18,197 nucleotides of DNA from Acidobacteriota bacterium (GCA_024653875.1 JANLHE010000481.1:1-18197); one strand, 5' to 3'; numbered from the stretch's first letter, positions 1 to 6,814 are shown. The notes: generated by a model from the letters alone, not told the origin. Numbers and translations are program-made.

Positions 1-50
1 AGAGTCCCCGCCGGCAGACGATCGCTCGGTATGCCCTGAATCGGAACCAT
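1..50 (-). CDS. 5' end of an unidentified protein (runs off the window)
   Basis: An ATG at 50-48 shares its A with the TGA stop of the NeuB-like gene (TGATG), the same coupled layout used throughout this operon. Sixteen codons are visible, beginning MVPIQGIPSDRLPAG, with no stop before the window edge. The fragment is too short to recognise. Its position suggests either another member of the sugar cassette or the first gene of the next module. Confidence 0.5.
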   Translation of the reverse strand, partial: MVPIQGIPSDRLPAGT

Positions 51-805
51 CAGACGCGAAACCTCAACATCGGCCCTTCGCACGGCTGCACGCGCCGGAC
101 ACCGTCGCCCATCGCCAGTTCCGCATCGCGAATGTTCTGCACATACGTCGCAAACTCAGCCGGGGTAAAGGCCACCGCGTAATCCTTATTCGCCGTGTCC
201 GTGTCGTCCAGCCGGAGATGCGCCTCGATGATCTGCGCGCCCGCGCAGACCGCCCAGCCGCCCATACGGAGATCGCGGGAGTGGTCCGAGAGGCCGTCAA
301 TCGTCACGTCGAACAGCGAGGCCAAGCGCATCTGCGAGATCGGGGCCGGGTACGACGACACGCAATGAACACATCGAATGCCCGCGTACGGAGGTCGACT
401 GGCGTTCATGCCCAGGCTAACCACGGCACGGGCGCGCGACGCGTCGACCGCCTCGCAGATCAGGTCGCCGTCTTCCGCCTCAAAGCTGCTCACCTTCAGG
501 AAATCACAGAACGGCCCGACCAGCGCCGCATCCCCAGGCAAATACACCGAACAGGCGTATTGCAGCCCGCGTGCCTTCGCATGGTCTCTACATTCCGCGT
601 GCCACGCCAGCGGGTATTCGAGCTTGCGGTAGCTGTCAAGATACTCCGGCGCACGTCGACGCTCGCACAGCCGCTCGGCTGAACTCAGCCATTGGCTCTT
701 AAAGACGTTCACGCCGGCATCCGAGGCCGCGTCAATTAGGCGCAGCATGAGGTCGAGTCGGCCCTCATGGGTCGAGCCGGGTTCAGCAATCACCAGCACG
801 CTCAT
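50..805 (-). CDS. NeuB-family N-acetylneuraminate/nonulosonate synthase-like protein, barrel only
   Basis: The 251-aa product looks like the TIM-barrel synthase domain of the NeuB family, which condenses phosphoenolpyruvate with an amino sugar to form a nonulosonate. Visible landmarks are VLVIAEPGSTHEG near the N-terminus (family: IAEiGxNHxG), VFKSQW at 34-39, LKVSSFE around 103-109, HCVSSYPAP at 147-155, GLSDHS at 171-176 and EAHL at 194-197. The start at 805 is chosen because it gives an ATGA overlap with the preceding gene; an upstream in-frame ATG would bury much of that gene. Bacterial NeuB proteins are normally near 340 aa with a C-terminal SAF (antifreeze-like) domain. Here the chain stops shortly after the barrel at a CEGPMLRFR tail, so that domain is absent. 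Family assignment is firm; the exact substrate is unknown. Confidence 0.85.
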   Translation of the reverse strand: MSVLVIAEPGSTHEGRLDLMLRLIDAASDAGVNVFKSQWLSSAERLCERRRAPEYLDSYRKLEYPLAWHAECRDHAKARGLQYACSVYLPGDAALVGPFCDFLKVSSFEAEDGDLICEAVDASRARAVVSLGMNASRPPYAGIRCVHCVSSYPAPISQMRLASLFDVTIDGLSDHSRDLRMGGWAVCAGAQIIEAHLRLDDTDTANKDYAVAFTPAEFATYVQNIRDAELAMGDGVRRVQPCEGPMLRFRV

Positions 806-1206
806 GACTGCAAATCCCACTGGCGCCGAAATTCTTCCTCCGACACTGAGACGCCGTCGATCCGAAAGCGCCGCATCCCAGGAATATGCTGCGACATCGT
901 GTCTGCCGTGTAGCCAGGCTCGATCTTCTCGCCGCACTCTCGGCATTCGAGATGGCCGACGTCATGCGGTTCATCGTCGTCCTCGTAGAATGTCTCGCCG
1001 TCTTTGACCCACACTAATGAGGGCGTTACGTAGCAATGATCGGGGCGGTAACTATCAGCTGGCGCACCATCCGTATACCAGCAATGCGAATGCCCCAGCT
1101 GGTCTACTTTTCGCCATGACGTATCGGGGCGACGTATAGATGTCACCTCAACGACATCACAAAACGTCTCGAACGTCCGGCGCGCCTGTGTCCTCACGAC
1201 GCTCAT
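802..1206 (-). CDS. Unknown 134-aa protein with a CxxC zinc-knuckle-like motif, inside the sugar cassette
   Basis: I do not recognise this family. The start at 1206 is picked from the ATGA overlap with the GNAT gene upstream, and the stop overlaps the NeuB-like start in the same way. The protein has an aromatic/His stretch (GHSHCWYTDG), an acidic segment (YEDDDEPHD), then LECRECGEKI, a CxxC pair that could bind zinc together with nearby His/Cys residues. The C-terminus FRIDGVSVSEEEFRRQW looks like a compact beta-hairpin plus helix. Being tightly coupled between an acetyltransferase and a NeuB-like synthase suggests co-production with the sugar enzymes, but its composition resembles the small phage proteins of the rest of the window, so it could be a passenger. 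Confidence 0.8.
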   Translation of the reverse strand: MSVVRTQARRTFETFCDVVEVTSIRRPDTSWRKVDQLGHSHCWYTDGAPADSYRPDHCYVTPSLVWVKDGETFYEDDDEPHDVGHLECRECGEKIEPGYTADTMSQHIPGMRRFRIDGVSVSEEEFRRQWDLQS

Positions 1207-1772
1207 CGCGCACGCTCCCGCCACGCTTCAGCCAGCCAGCCAAAATAGAAACTGCTGTACTGCCGCCCGTTCCAAAACTTCCGCGCCGGCAAGCAGGCGT
1301 CGTAGCCGCCCCAGTCGTTCACGAGCCGTTGCCAGAAGCGGAGCACTTCAGGCGGGTTGCAGTTGTAGCACTCACCGTACACGCTTAAAATCCTGAGCCG
1401 GTCGAACGCTTCGACCAGCACAAGCCGCACCGCTTCGCGGCCCATGCCCTTCCCGCGACAATCCGGAGAGACGATCAGGCTGATTTCCGCCGTGCCGTTC
1501 TCGGGCGAGATATCCACGAGGCCGGCCATGGCGACCAATTCCGCAGCTGGCGAATACATGCTCGTTTCATCGACCCATCCGGTCGGCTGGATGCGCACGG
1601 CAAAGTACCGATGCGGGCACCCTGGCTGCCGCAGGCGGTCATAGAACACGTCCTGGTCGGCTTCTGTGAGCCGCTTCGCTGTCCGCAAGTTGCCGACGTC
1701 GTAGCCCTCATTGCGCCATGCGCGCGCGCGCTGGCAGTCGTCTCGGGTCAGAGCATCGAGATAGAGATTCAT
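1203..1772 (-). CDS. GNAT-family N-acetyltransferase
   Basis: This 189-aa protein carries the acetyl-CoA binding motif of the GNAT fold: AEISLIVSPDCRGKGMGREAV, with the R/QxxGxG/A pyrophosphate-binding core at about residues 106-111. It is preceded by a beta strand (ELVAMAGLVDI) and followed by a helix and YGECYNCNPPEVLRFWQRL, where an acceptor-side Asn and Tyr are typical. Both ends are ATGA overlaps, with the aminotransferase upstream and the unknown 134-aa gene downstream. In sugar pathways such enzymes acetylate the amino group made by the neighbouring aminotransferase; that role is inferred from context. Other GNAT substrates cannot be excluded. Confidence 0.85.
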   Translation of the reverse strand: MNLYLDALTRDDCQRARAWRNEGYDVGNLRTAKRLTEADQDVFYDRLRQPGCPHRYFAVRIQPTGWVDETSMYSPAAELVAMAGLVDISPENGTAEISLIVSPDCRGKGMGREAVRLVLVEAFDRLRILSVYGECYNCNPPEVLRFWQRLVNDWGGYDACLPARKFWNGRQYSSFYFGWLAEAWRERAR

Positions 1773-3055
1773 GCGGCGGGCCTCGTAAATGCCGGCTGAA
1801 TCAACTCCCCGCGCAGATGCGTCGACGGATCAGGATCGGCCAGATAACCGGCCATCGACGTGAGCGCGCCGTCGATGGCTGTGAGCGTCTCGCCCACCTG
1901 TTGCGCTTCGTGCGCGGCGCTCGGGTTCCATGCGCCCCAATGTGTCAACACGCCACGGGCGGCTAGTTCCTGCTGGAAAAGCGAGCGGATCATCAGCAGC
2001 CGACCAGTGTCCGGCTCCTGCCAGTCGATATGCGGTCGGCAGGCGTGGCCGGCCATGCGGGCGACAAACCCTAAGCGTGATGCGATGCCGTTGAATCCGT
2101 CGATGAGCCACTGCCCCACCCGATGGAGCCGCGTCAACGGCTGTTCCTGCGCGTGGATCTTTAAGACCGCCAGACACGCCGCCAGCCCGACCGTCTCGGC
2201 CCCGAACGTACCGGACACAGGCCACGCATGGCGCATCAATTCGCGCGATCCGGCGATGAACGCCAGCGCGTGCCCGTTCGCGTAGGCTTTCCCGAACGTG
2301 CCCAAGTCTGGAATCACGCCGGTCTCGACTTGCGCCCCGCCCAAGTGGAGGCGCCCGCCTGTAATCATCTCGTCAAAGGCCACAAGCGCCCCGTGGGCAT
2401 GGGCTATATTCGCCAGCGTCTGGAGCCAGACAGGATCAGCCATCGAGGGCAACGCCGGCTCGACCATCACCGCCGCCACGTCCTGACCCATGGCAGCCAG
2501 TAGCGAGTCTGCATCGCCCCACCGGAACGTCCGCACAAGCGAGCCGAGAATGTCCGGCACGCCGGGATGATACGGCTTGGTGACGCAGTGCCAATCGTGC
2601 CAGCCGTGGTACTGGCCCTCCGCGCAGACGATGACATCGCGGCCCGTCGCCATCCGCGCGATTCGCACCGCACCCGCGCAGGCTTCGCTGCCAGTCTTGA
2701 CAAACCGGATCGACTCGGCGCACGGGATGACCCGGCAGAGATTCTCCGCGACTTCCGCCTCGAGCCGCGTCGGCAAAGACGGAAGCGCCCCAAAGGTCTG
2801 CAGCGCGTCGACGATGCATTGACGCACGAGCGGATGTCCATGCCCAAGCGTGACGGCACAGTTCCCATTGAACCAGTCCACGTACCGCTGCTGATCGACG
2901 TCCCAGGCGTACGGCCCGGCTGCGCGGTCCAAGTAGAGCGGGTACGCCCCAAGCGGCCCCACCTTGCCAGGCGACTTTGACCCGGTCTGCCCTCCACACG
3001 GCGTCACCCTGCTCGTGCGGGCGAACCACGATCCGGACTGCGAATACTCGCTCAC
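1769..3055 (-). CDS. Class III PLP-dependent aminotransferase (glutamate-1-semialdehyde aminomutase-like)
   Basis: The product is 428 aa from a GTG at 3055 that forms a GTGA overlap with the oxidoreductase gene; an in-frame ATG 30 bp upstream would overlap more and is less likely. Fold-type I landmarks are the phosphate-binding KTGSEA at about 120-125, FDEM with the PLP-nitrogen aspartate near 228, and GTFGKAYANG with the Schiff-base lysine near 256. SGTFGAETVGLAA further on matches the class III/GSA-aminomutase pattern. In this setting the enzyme probably transfers an amino group onto a keto sugar rather than making aminolevulinate, since it is flanked by sugar dehydratase, oxidoreductase and acetyltransferase genes. 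Length is normal for the family. Confidence 0.88.
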   Translation of the reverse strand: MSEYSQSGSWFARTSRVTPCGGQTGSKSPGKVGPLGAYPLYLDRAAGPYAWDVDQQRYVDWFNGNCAVTLGHGHPLVRQCIVDALQTFGALPSLPTRLEAEVAENLCRVIPCAESIRFVKTGSEACAGAVRIARMATGRDVIVCAEGQYHGWHDWHCVTKPYHPGVPDILGSLVRTFRWGDADSLLAAMGQDVAAVMVEPALPSMADPVWLQTLANIAHAHGALVAFDEMITGGRLHLGGAQVETGVIPDLGTFGKAYANGHALAFIAGSRELMRHAWPVSGTFGAETVGLAACLAVLKIHAQEQPLTRLHRVGQWLIDGFNGIASRLGFVARMAGHACRPHIDWQEPDTGRLLMIRSLFQQELAARGVLTHWGAWNPSAAHEAQQVGETLTAIDGALTSMAGYLADPDPSTHLRGELIQPAFTRPAA

Positions 3056-3855
3056 GCGGCCACCATTGCGGACGCCTGCTCGCAAATCTCCACCACGCGG
3101 CGCGATTGACTGAGCGTGTTGATGCTCGGCTCGTCGCCGCGCGCCACCGCCAGGAAGTGGCGCATCTCGTCCAAGTAGGACCGATCGATCTCGTCCTGGG
3201 TTGGTTCAATGTGAGGCGTGCCCACCATGGCGAACTCAAAGGATCGCCGCGATCTCTTGGACGCCCACCGGATCGACACGTAGGCGGCTCCGATGCACAT
3301 ATTGGCGTAGTCTGACCCGATCACGCCGGTTAATAGTTCCGCGTCCGGACACAACCAAAGAGCTAAGTCAATCTCGTGGCTGCATTCGAACAGCGGCGCA
3401 GCGTAGTGGTGCCCGGGCCAATCCGTCATCGTTGTGTCGCAACGCAGCCAGCATGCAGCCGGCGAGCGACCACCGAGCGCGACCTTGACATGTTTCAAGC
3501 GTTCGTGAAAGCGCCAGTTGTACCCGACCAGGTGCGGCACGTCCGTCTGCCATTCCGCCTCGGTCAATTCAGAGACGCCCAGCGTGGCCGGTTTTTCTAT
3601 AAAGAACGGGCACCGATGTTCAATCGCGATCTTGATCGCTTCGGCATGCTGCGCCGCGGGCATGCAGATCAAGACGGCTTGGTAGTCGTCCGGTCTCGTT
3701 TCTGCGGGCCACTTACGGACGCCATCCGGCACGCGCAACAGCGCGTCAGACGACGGATCGTAAGCCGAAATGTCATTAGGATTAAGCCCGAGCGCAATCA
3801 GGTTCCGAATGTGCCGCTGCCCGATCGACCCGCACCCGCACACGGCCACTCTCAT
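3052..3855 (-). CDS. Gfo/Idh/MocA-family NAD(P)-dependent oxidoreductase
   Basis: The 267-aa protein starts at 3855 with MRVAVCGCGSIGQRHIRNL, a Rossmann GxGxxGxxH nucleotide-binding motif, and this ATG gives an ATGA overlap with the dehydratase gene. The family's EKP signature lies at 87-89 (FFIEKPATLG), followed by GYNWRFHERL near 111 and ECSHEIDLALWL near 157-168, where the catalytic HxxD pair is seen. Family members oxidise or reduce hydroxyls of sugars, including nucleotide sugars. It is somewhat short compared with the usual 330-350 aa, mainly in the C-terminal sheet domain. Its place after the SDR and before the aminotransferase suggests it makes the keto sugar that is then aminated. 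Confidence 0.88.
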   Translation of the reverse strand: MRVAVCGCGSIGQRHIRNLIALGLNPNDISAYDPSSDALLRVPDGVRKWPAETRPDDYQAVLICMPAAQHAEAIKIAIEHRCPFFIEKPATLGVSELTEAEWQTDVPHLVGYNWRFHERLKHVKVALGGRSPAACWLRCDTTMTDWPGHHYAAPLFECSHEIDLALWLCPDAELLTGVIGSDYANMCIGAAYVSIRWASKRSRRSFEFAMVGTPHIEPTQDEIDRSYLDEMRHFLAVARGDEPSINTLSQSRRVVEICEQASAMVAA

Positions 3856-4844
3856 GCGACCGCCTCTCCCAGCCGGATCGGCTGATGCGCTTGATCGCTC
3901 CGGTAGCAAAACCCCGCCGCTGCCTTCGTCCACTCGGCTGGGGCCGGGTACCCCTCGGGCACCACGGCCCAGCCCCCGAACGGCACGCGGTAGCAGTGCG
4001 CCCCCTCCTCTGGGCTAATCAAGTCCTCGGTCAACTTTTCACCGGGCCGGACCCCAATCTCCACGACGCGCGCGTCCGGCGCGATGGCGCGGGCCAACGT
4101 CTCGACAGTGGCGCCGGGAATTTCCGGCACGAAGATTTCCCCGCCCCGCATGTGCTCGAGCGCCAAGAGCACCCACCGCACCGCCGACATGACGCAGAGC
4201 GCGCCCGGCTCTTGAAACAACTGCACGTCCGCGTCGTCCGACAGCGGCATCCAAAACCGTGACATCCGCCGATCGGTCACCGTCAACACGCCCTGGTGTT
4301 TCTGCTGCAGGAATAGCGGAATCACTGAGCCCGAACTGGCCGCCACGTTGCCGTACCGCACGACGCTGCATCTCAGCAACCACGGATCGTGTTTCGAGAG
4401 CAACCAGCGTTCAGCCGCCGCCTTGGTCTCGCCGTAAAAGGTCTCCGGGAGACACGCTTTGTCGGTCGAGAGGGCTAAGAGTTTCGTCGCGCCGGCCGCG
4501 TGTGCCGCCTGCCAGACGTGCTTCGCGCCCAGGAAGTTGATCGCTTCTGTATACGCTGCGTACCGCTCGCCCGTGCCAACGTGCTTTTCAGCCGCGGCGT
4601 GAATCACGGTATCCACCTGGCGATCGAAGGCGCGGGCTAAGTCCGCCGGCACGCGCACGTCCCCTGGGACCACCGTTAATCGCGGCGTTGGGCACGCGGC
4701 CTCGAGGCGATAGCGGGCCTCCGCGTTGCGGGAGACGGAGACAATTTCGACGGCCGGATCGAGCGCAAGGAGGGTCCGAATGCACGCGCGGCCGAACGAC
4801 CCGCTTCCCCCGGTGACTAGGACCGAACGGCCCCACGGCGCCAT
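3852..4844 (-). CDS. SDR-family nucleotide-sugar 4,6-dehydratase (CapD/FlaA1/PseB-like)
   Basis: This 330-aa extended SDR has TGGSGSFG at 11-18 for NAD(P) binding, HAAAEKHV at about 82-89, ALSTDKA at 124-130 and the catalytic YGETK at 137-141. C-terminal family patterns follow: RFWMPLSDDADVQLF, FVPEIPGATV and IGVRPGEKLTEDLIS, all characteristic of UDP-N-acetylglucosamine 4,6-dehydratases of the PseB/FlaA1 type. The start at 4844 is the first ATG after the preceding gene's stop (10-nt gap). It is the first enzyme of the cassette in transcription order, which fits its usual role as the entry step to modified amino sugars. Inversion at C5 (PseB) versus retention cannot be told by eye. Confidence 0.9.
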   Translation of the reverse strand: MAPWGRSVLVTGGSGSFGRACIRTLLALDPAVEIVSVSRNAEARYRLEAACPTPRLTVVPGDVRVPADLARAFDRQVDTVIHAAAEKHVGTGERYAAYTEAINFLGAKHVWQAAHAAGATKLLALSTDKACLPETFYGETKAAAERWLLSKHDPWLLRCSVVRYGNVAASSGSVIPLFLQQKHQGVLTVTDRRMSRFWMPLSDDADVQLFQEPGALCVMSAVRWVLLALEHMRGGEIFVPEIPGATVETLARAIAPDARVVEIGVRPGEKLTEDLISPEEGAHCYRVPFGGWAVVPEGYPAPAEWTKAAAGFCYRSDQAHQPIRLGEAVA

Positions 4845-4854
4845 TGCGACTACT

Positions 4855-5088
4855 CTACGTTGGGGTGTCGCTTTCTTGATGGCTACTAATGGCACATTGC
4901 CGGTGGGTGTGAATTTTGTGCAGCTGGACGATCCGCTCTTCCGTCGAGAAGCGGTCGCCACAGTGCAGACAGACACGTCGACGCCACAGGGAATCATCGG
5001 CGCGGCGTCCGCGGACGTGAGTAACGCGGGACTGATGGCTCCCGCAGGAGGGGCAGCCGATCTTTGGGCTATCGGTACTGGAGATCAT
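4855..5088 (-). CDS. Stand-alone NrdR-like zinc ribbon protein
   Basis: The 77-aa product begins with CPSCGS...RVTHVRGRR...LWRRRVCLHCGDRFSTEERI. This closely follows the N-terminal zinc ribbon of the NrdR repressor of ribonucleotide reductase genes (CPxC, Arg-rich linker, CxxCgxRFTTyE). The ATP-cone that makes up the rest of NrdR (about 150 aa) is missing; a short His/Gln-rich tail follows instead. There is no clear ribosome binding site, and a perfect 6-bp hairpin lies just upstream of the ATG. It is the last small phage-type gene before the sugar cassette. It could be a DNA-binding transcription factor or simply a zinc-stabilised small protein. Confidence 0.75.
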   Translation of the reverse strand: MISSTDSPKIGCPSCGSHQSRVTHVRGRRADDSLWRRRVCLHCGDRFSTEERIVQLHKIHTHRQCAISSHQESDTPT

Positions 5089-5094
5089 ACCAAT

Positions 5095-5111
5095 GGCGCG
5101 ATTGTCGCGCC
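5095..5111 (-). promoter_or_regulatory. Perfect hairpin just upstream of the NrdR-like start codon
   Basis: GGCGCG / CGCGCC form a 6-bp perfect stem around the 5-nt loop ATTGT (plus-strand reading), 6 nt before the ATG at 5088 on the coding strand. No U-run follows, so it is not an intrinsic terminator. It occupies the place where a ribosome binding site would be expected, so it may limit translation or act as an operator. The function is inferred. Confidence 0.35.
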
Positions 5112-5140
5112 GTCAGTGGGCCTCTTTCTATTCTCCCGTG

Positions 5141-5506
5141 TCAGTCAAGGGCTTTGGCTTCGAACTGGACGCAGCCGAAGTCAGGGTCGGTGATTAGATC
5201 AGCGTCCTGGGCGCCCTGACATGGAAGCGCGTAGAACTTCGCGCCTTTATCGGAATCGGGCCGATAGCACGTACCGTCATCGCCGTCTTCTTGCAGGGAC
5301 ACCGGGTATCGCTTCCAGAACTTGCACCGATCGCAACGCGGCACTGGCATGTAGGCCACGCCTGGCTGGAACGGGCAATGCTCCTCGATGATGGAGGCAA
5401 TACGCTCTTCGGTTGGCAAGTCAATCAGCGTGTATTCAAGGTCGACGTGCGTTTCGTCGCTAATCTTCGCAGCGGCGTTCGCCGCCCAATCGGGAATGCT
5501 GGCCAT
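5141..5506 (-). CDS. Cys-rich small phage protein (zinc-binding likely)
   Basis: The start at 5506 is preceded by an AGGGGGAG ribosome binding site, better supported than the longer frame. The 121-aa protein has a helical N-terminal half (ASIPDWAANAAAKI, TEERIASIIEEHCPF), then RCDRCKFWKR, GTCYRPDS, LPCQG and TDPDFGCVQFE. A CxxC opening followed by spaced single cysteines and a final FGCVQFE is a pattern common among small phage proteins of unknown function that probably bind one zinc. The upstream gene ends 20 nt before. No function can be assigned. Confidence 0.75.
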   Translation of the reverse strand: MASIPDWAANAAAKISDETHVDLEYTLIDLPTEERIASIIEEHCPFQPGVAYMPVPRCDRCKFWKRYPVSLQEDGDDGTCYRPDSDKGAKFYALPCQGAQDADLITDPDFGCVQFEAKALD

Positions 5507-5526
5507 TCGATCTTGTTCTCCCCCTA

Positions 5527-5802
5527 CTAATGCCGGATCGCCGCATCCCACGGCAGCGCGAGCTGCCGATCGGGCACGTCAACGACGCATGGCACCGGCT
5601 CCACGTGTTCACGGTGGACCGTCGCCATGTCGTACGCGCTGATCCCTGGCAGCAGCCCTTGCGGATCGGGCGTGTCCACGCGCGCGATCACGTGCAGATC
5701 GTGCCCTTGCCGCTCGGCAAGGAATTGCATAATCACGGGCACATCGTGGGCGTGCAAGTCGAGTTCGTAGGCTTCCGCAATTTCCTGGGCGCTGAAACTC
5801 AT
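5527..5802 (-). CDS. Hypothetical 91-aa protein
   Basis: The start at 5802 (MSFSAQEIAEAYELDL) gives an ATGA overlap with the tiny membrane protein upstream. A longer in-frame extension exists but would cover that gene entirely. The sequence is an acidic helix followed by mixed beta-like segments (HDLHVIARVDT, EPVPCVVDVPDRQLALPW). No motif is recognised. Confidence 0.65.
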   Translation of the reverse strand: MSFSAQEIAEAYELDLHAHDVPVIMQFLAERQGHDLHVIARVDTPDPQGLLPGISAYDMATVHREHVEPVPCVVDVPDRQLALPWDAAIRH

Positions 5803-5921
5803 CGCCAACGCCGCCATTCTATTAACGCGATGATCGCCGGACCAATAATAAATCGGCCCGCTAAGGCTGCCGCAGCCCACCAAATCAGCGTCCTCGCCGT
5901 CACCGGATCGTCTAAGCCCAT
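5799..5921 (-). CDS. Tiny single-span membrane protein (40 aa)
   Basis: The ATG at 5921 has a GGAG ribosome binding site 6 nt upstream and overlaps the end of the preceding gene by 10 bp; its TGA overlaps the next ATG. One hydrophobic segment, TLIWWAAAALAGRFIIGPAIIAL, covers most of the chain and is followed by the basic end EWRRWR, predicting a short inner-membrane peptide with a cytoplasmic C-terminal tail. Function unknown. Confidence 0.6.
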   Translation of the reverse strand: MGLDDPVTARTLIWWAAAALAGRFIIGPAIIALIEWRRWR

Positions 5922-6241
5922 CGCCAACTCCACAGCCGCGCGATGTGATACAGGGCGCGTTCCCACCATGGCGAGATAGTTACGTGAACCGGACCCTCCG
6001 GTCGCATCGTCATGGTCCATTCGACCCCTCGCCCCTCCAGTGTCACCGGCTCGCCTGGAACGACCGCAACCGTGACCCGGCACCGCCCAGGCGCCACGGT
6101 CCACCAAAGGAACCGACGCGATGCCGCCATCCCCGTGAGCGTGCGCGTGGGTAGGTTCTCTTTCAGCAGCGCGTTGAATGCCGCCGTGTCGTCAAACACG
6201 CCGGTTATCTCGATCGGCCCTGTTTCCCTTAACCCCTTCAC
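5912..6241 (-). CDS. Hypothetical 109-aa protein
   Basis: A GTG at 6241 forms a GTGA overlap with the VRR-NUC gene and is preceded by a strong GGAGGGG ribosome binding site, so it is preferred to the ATG 24 bp further up. The protein has an N-terminal part (IEITGVFDDTAAFNALLKENL) and a beta-rich middle (CRVTVAVVPGEPVTLEG, VEWTMTMRPEGPVHVTI), ending in a Trp-rich helix that may touch a membrane. It is not recognised. Confidence 0.65.
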   Translation of the reverse strand: MKGLRETGPIEITGVFDDTAAFNALLKENLPTRTLTGMAASRRFLWWTVAPGRCRVTVAVVPGEPVTLEGRGVEWTMTMRPEGPVHVTISPWWERALYHIARLWSWRWA

Positions 6242-6519
6242 GGCCCCTCCGATCTTTTCAGGCACGCCACGACTTCACGCGCGTCCGCATCGGTTCGCAC
6301 GATCCACACGGGGAACCGCGCCATAAACTTCGCCTGATCGGGCGTCGCGTGTCCGCGCTCGACTTTCACCTCGACGAGGGCGACGTTCTTGCACCAGCCG
6401 ACAAGCAGATCCGGCACGCCTCGGCCCATCGGCGCGAGCGATTCCACCTCACAGCCATGCGCGCGGAAAAACTCGGCCACCGCGCCGTGATTCGCGTCGA
6501 CCCTCCCGCTGCGCCTCAT
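6238..6519 (-). CDS. VRR-NUC domain nuclease
   Basis: The 93-aa protein starts at 6519 (ATGA overlap) and is essentially a single VRR-NUC domain of the PD-(D/E)xK superfamily. Landmarks are an early helix with Glu (AVAEFFRAHG), GRGVPDLLVG with the catalytic Asp near 37, ALVEVKVERG with Glu50 and Lys52, and the family's TPDQAKF motif at 59-65. Stand-alone VRR-NUC proteins are common in phages and act on branched or flapped DNA in replication and repair; they have been proposed to be Holliday-junction resolvases. Catalytic residues are intact. Confidence 0.88.
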   Translation of the reverse strand: MRRSGRVDANHGAVAEFFRAHGCEVESLAPMGRGVPDLLVGWCKNVALVEVKVERGHATPDQAKFMARFPVWIVRTDADAREVVACLKRSEGP

Positions 6520-6530
6520 GACGCCTTCCC
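6516..6530 (-). repeat. Gene-junction repeat J2, copy 1
   Basis: TCATGACGCCTTCCC is nearly the same as 6800-6814 (TCACGACGCCTTCCT), 13 of 15 identical. A shorter related form is at 7015. Each is the stop/start overlap plus the ribosome binding site of the next gene. Confidence 0.5.
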
Positions 6531-6803
6531 TTGCATCAACTGCTGCCGCACTTGCTGCTGCGCGGTCTCTGACAGCGTGGGGTCGATCCACACCGTCTTG
6601 TCCGCATAGATGACGCCGACGAGCTTGCTGGCTCCGCTGTAGAACCGAACCTGACCAGGACCAGCATCTTTTAACCACTCGCCCGCTGTAATGTTCCCGA
6701 CGGTCGTCAGGTTCTTCTGTGCCGCACTTGGACGGCGATTCAGCCAGCACCAGATAAGGCCCAGCACGAGAAATGTCGCAACGACAATTACGAACAGCCT
6801 CAC
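6516..6803 (-). CDS. Membrane-anchored hypothetical protein with KTxW-type domain
   Basis: The GTG at 6803 overlaps the upstream stop (GTGA) and has a GGAGGAAGG ribosome binding site. The first 25 residues (RLFVIVVATFLVLGLIWCWL) form a membrane span followed by NRRPS, predicting an N-in-membrane anchor. The rest includes VGNITAGEWLKDAGPGQVRFYSG and a Gln-rich helix (SETAQQQVRQQLMQG). The middle resembles short beta domains of phage proteins, but I cannot name it. Confidence 0.65.
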   Translation of the reverse strand: MRLFVIVVATFLVLGLIWCWLNRRPSAAQKNLTTVGNITAGEWLKDAGPGQVRFYSGASKLVGVIYADKTVWIDPTLSETAQQQVRQQLMQGKAS

Positions 6804-6814
6804 GACGCCTTCCT
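6800..6814 (-). repeat. Gene-junction repeat J2, copy 2
   Basis: TCACGACGCCTTCCT, matching 6516-6530. Placed at the stop/start overlap before the membrane-anchored gene. Confidence 0.5.

Noticed and set aside
2436..3239. 267-codon minus-strand frame overlapping the aminotransferase
   Set aside because: It is another frame of the well-supported class III aminotransferase and oxidoreductase; Trp/Arg-rich composition indicates a shadow.
5080..5115. Possible promoter with TATGAT before the NrdR-like gene
   Set aside because: The only -35-like hexamer (CTGACG) is about 21 nt away, too far, and TATGAT overlaps the start codon.
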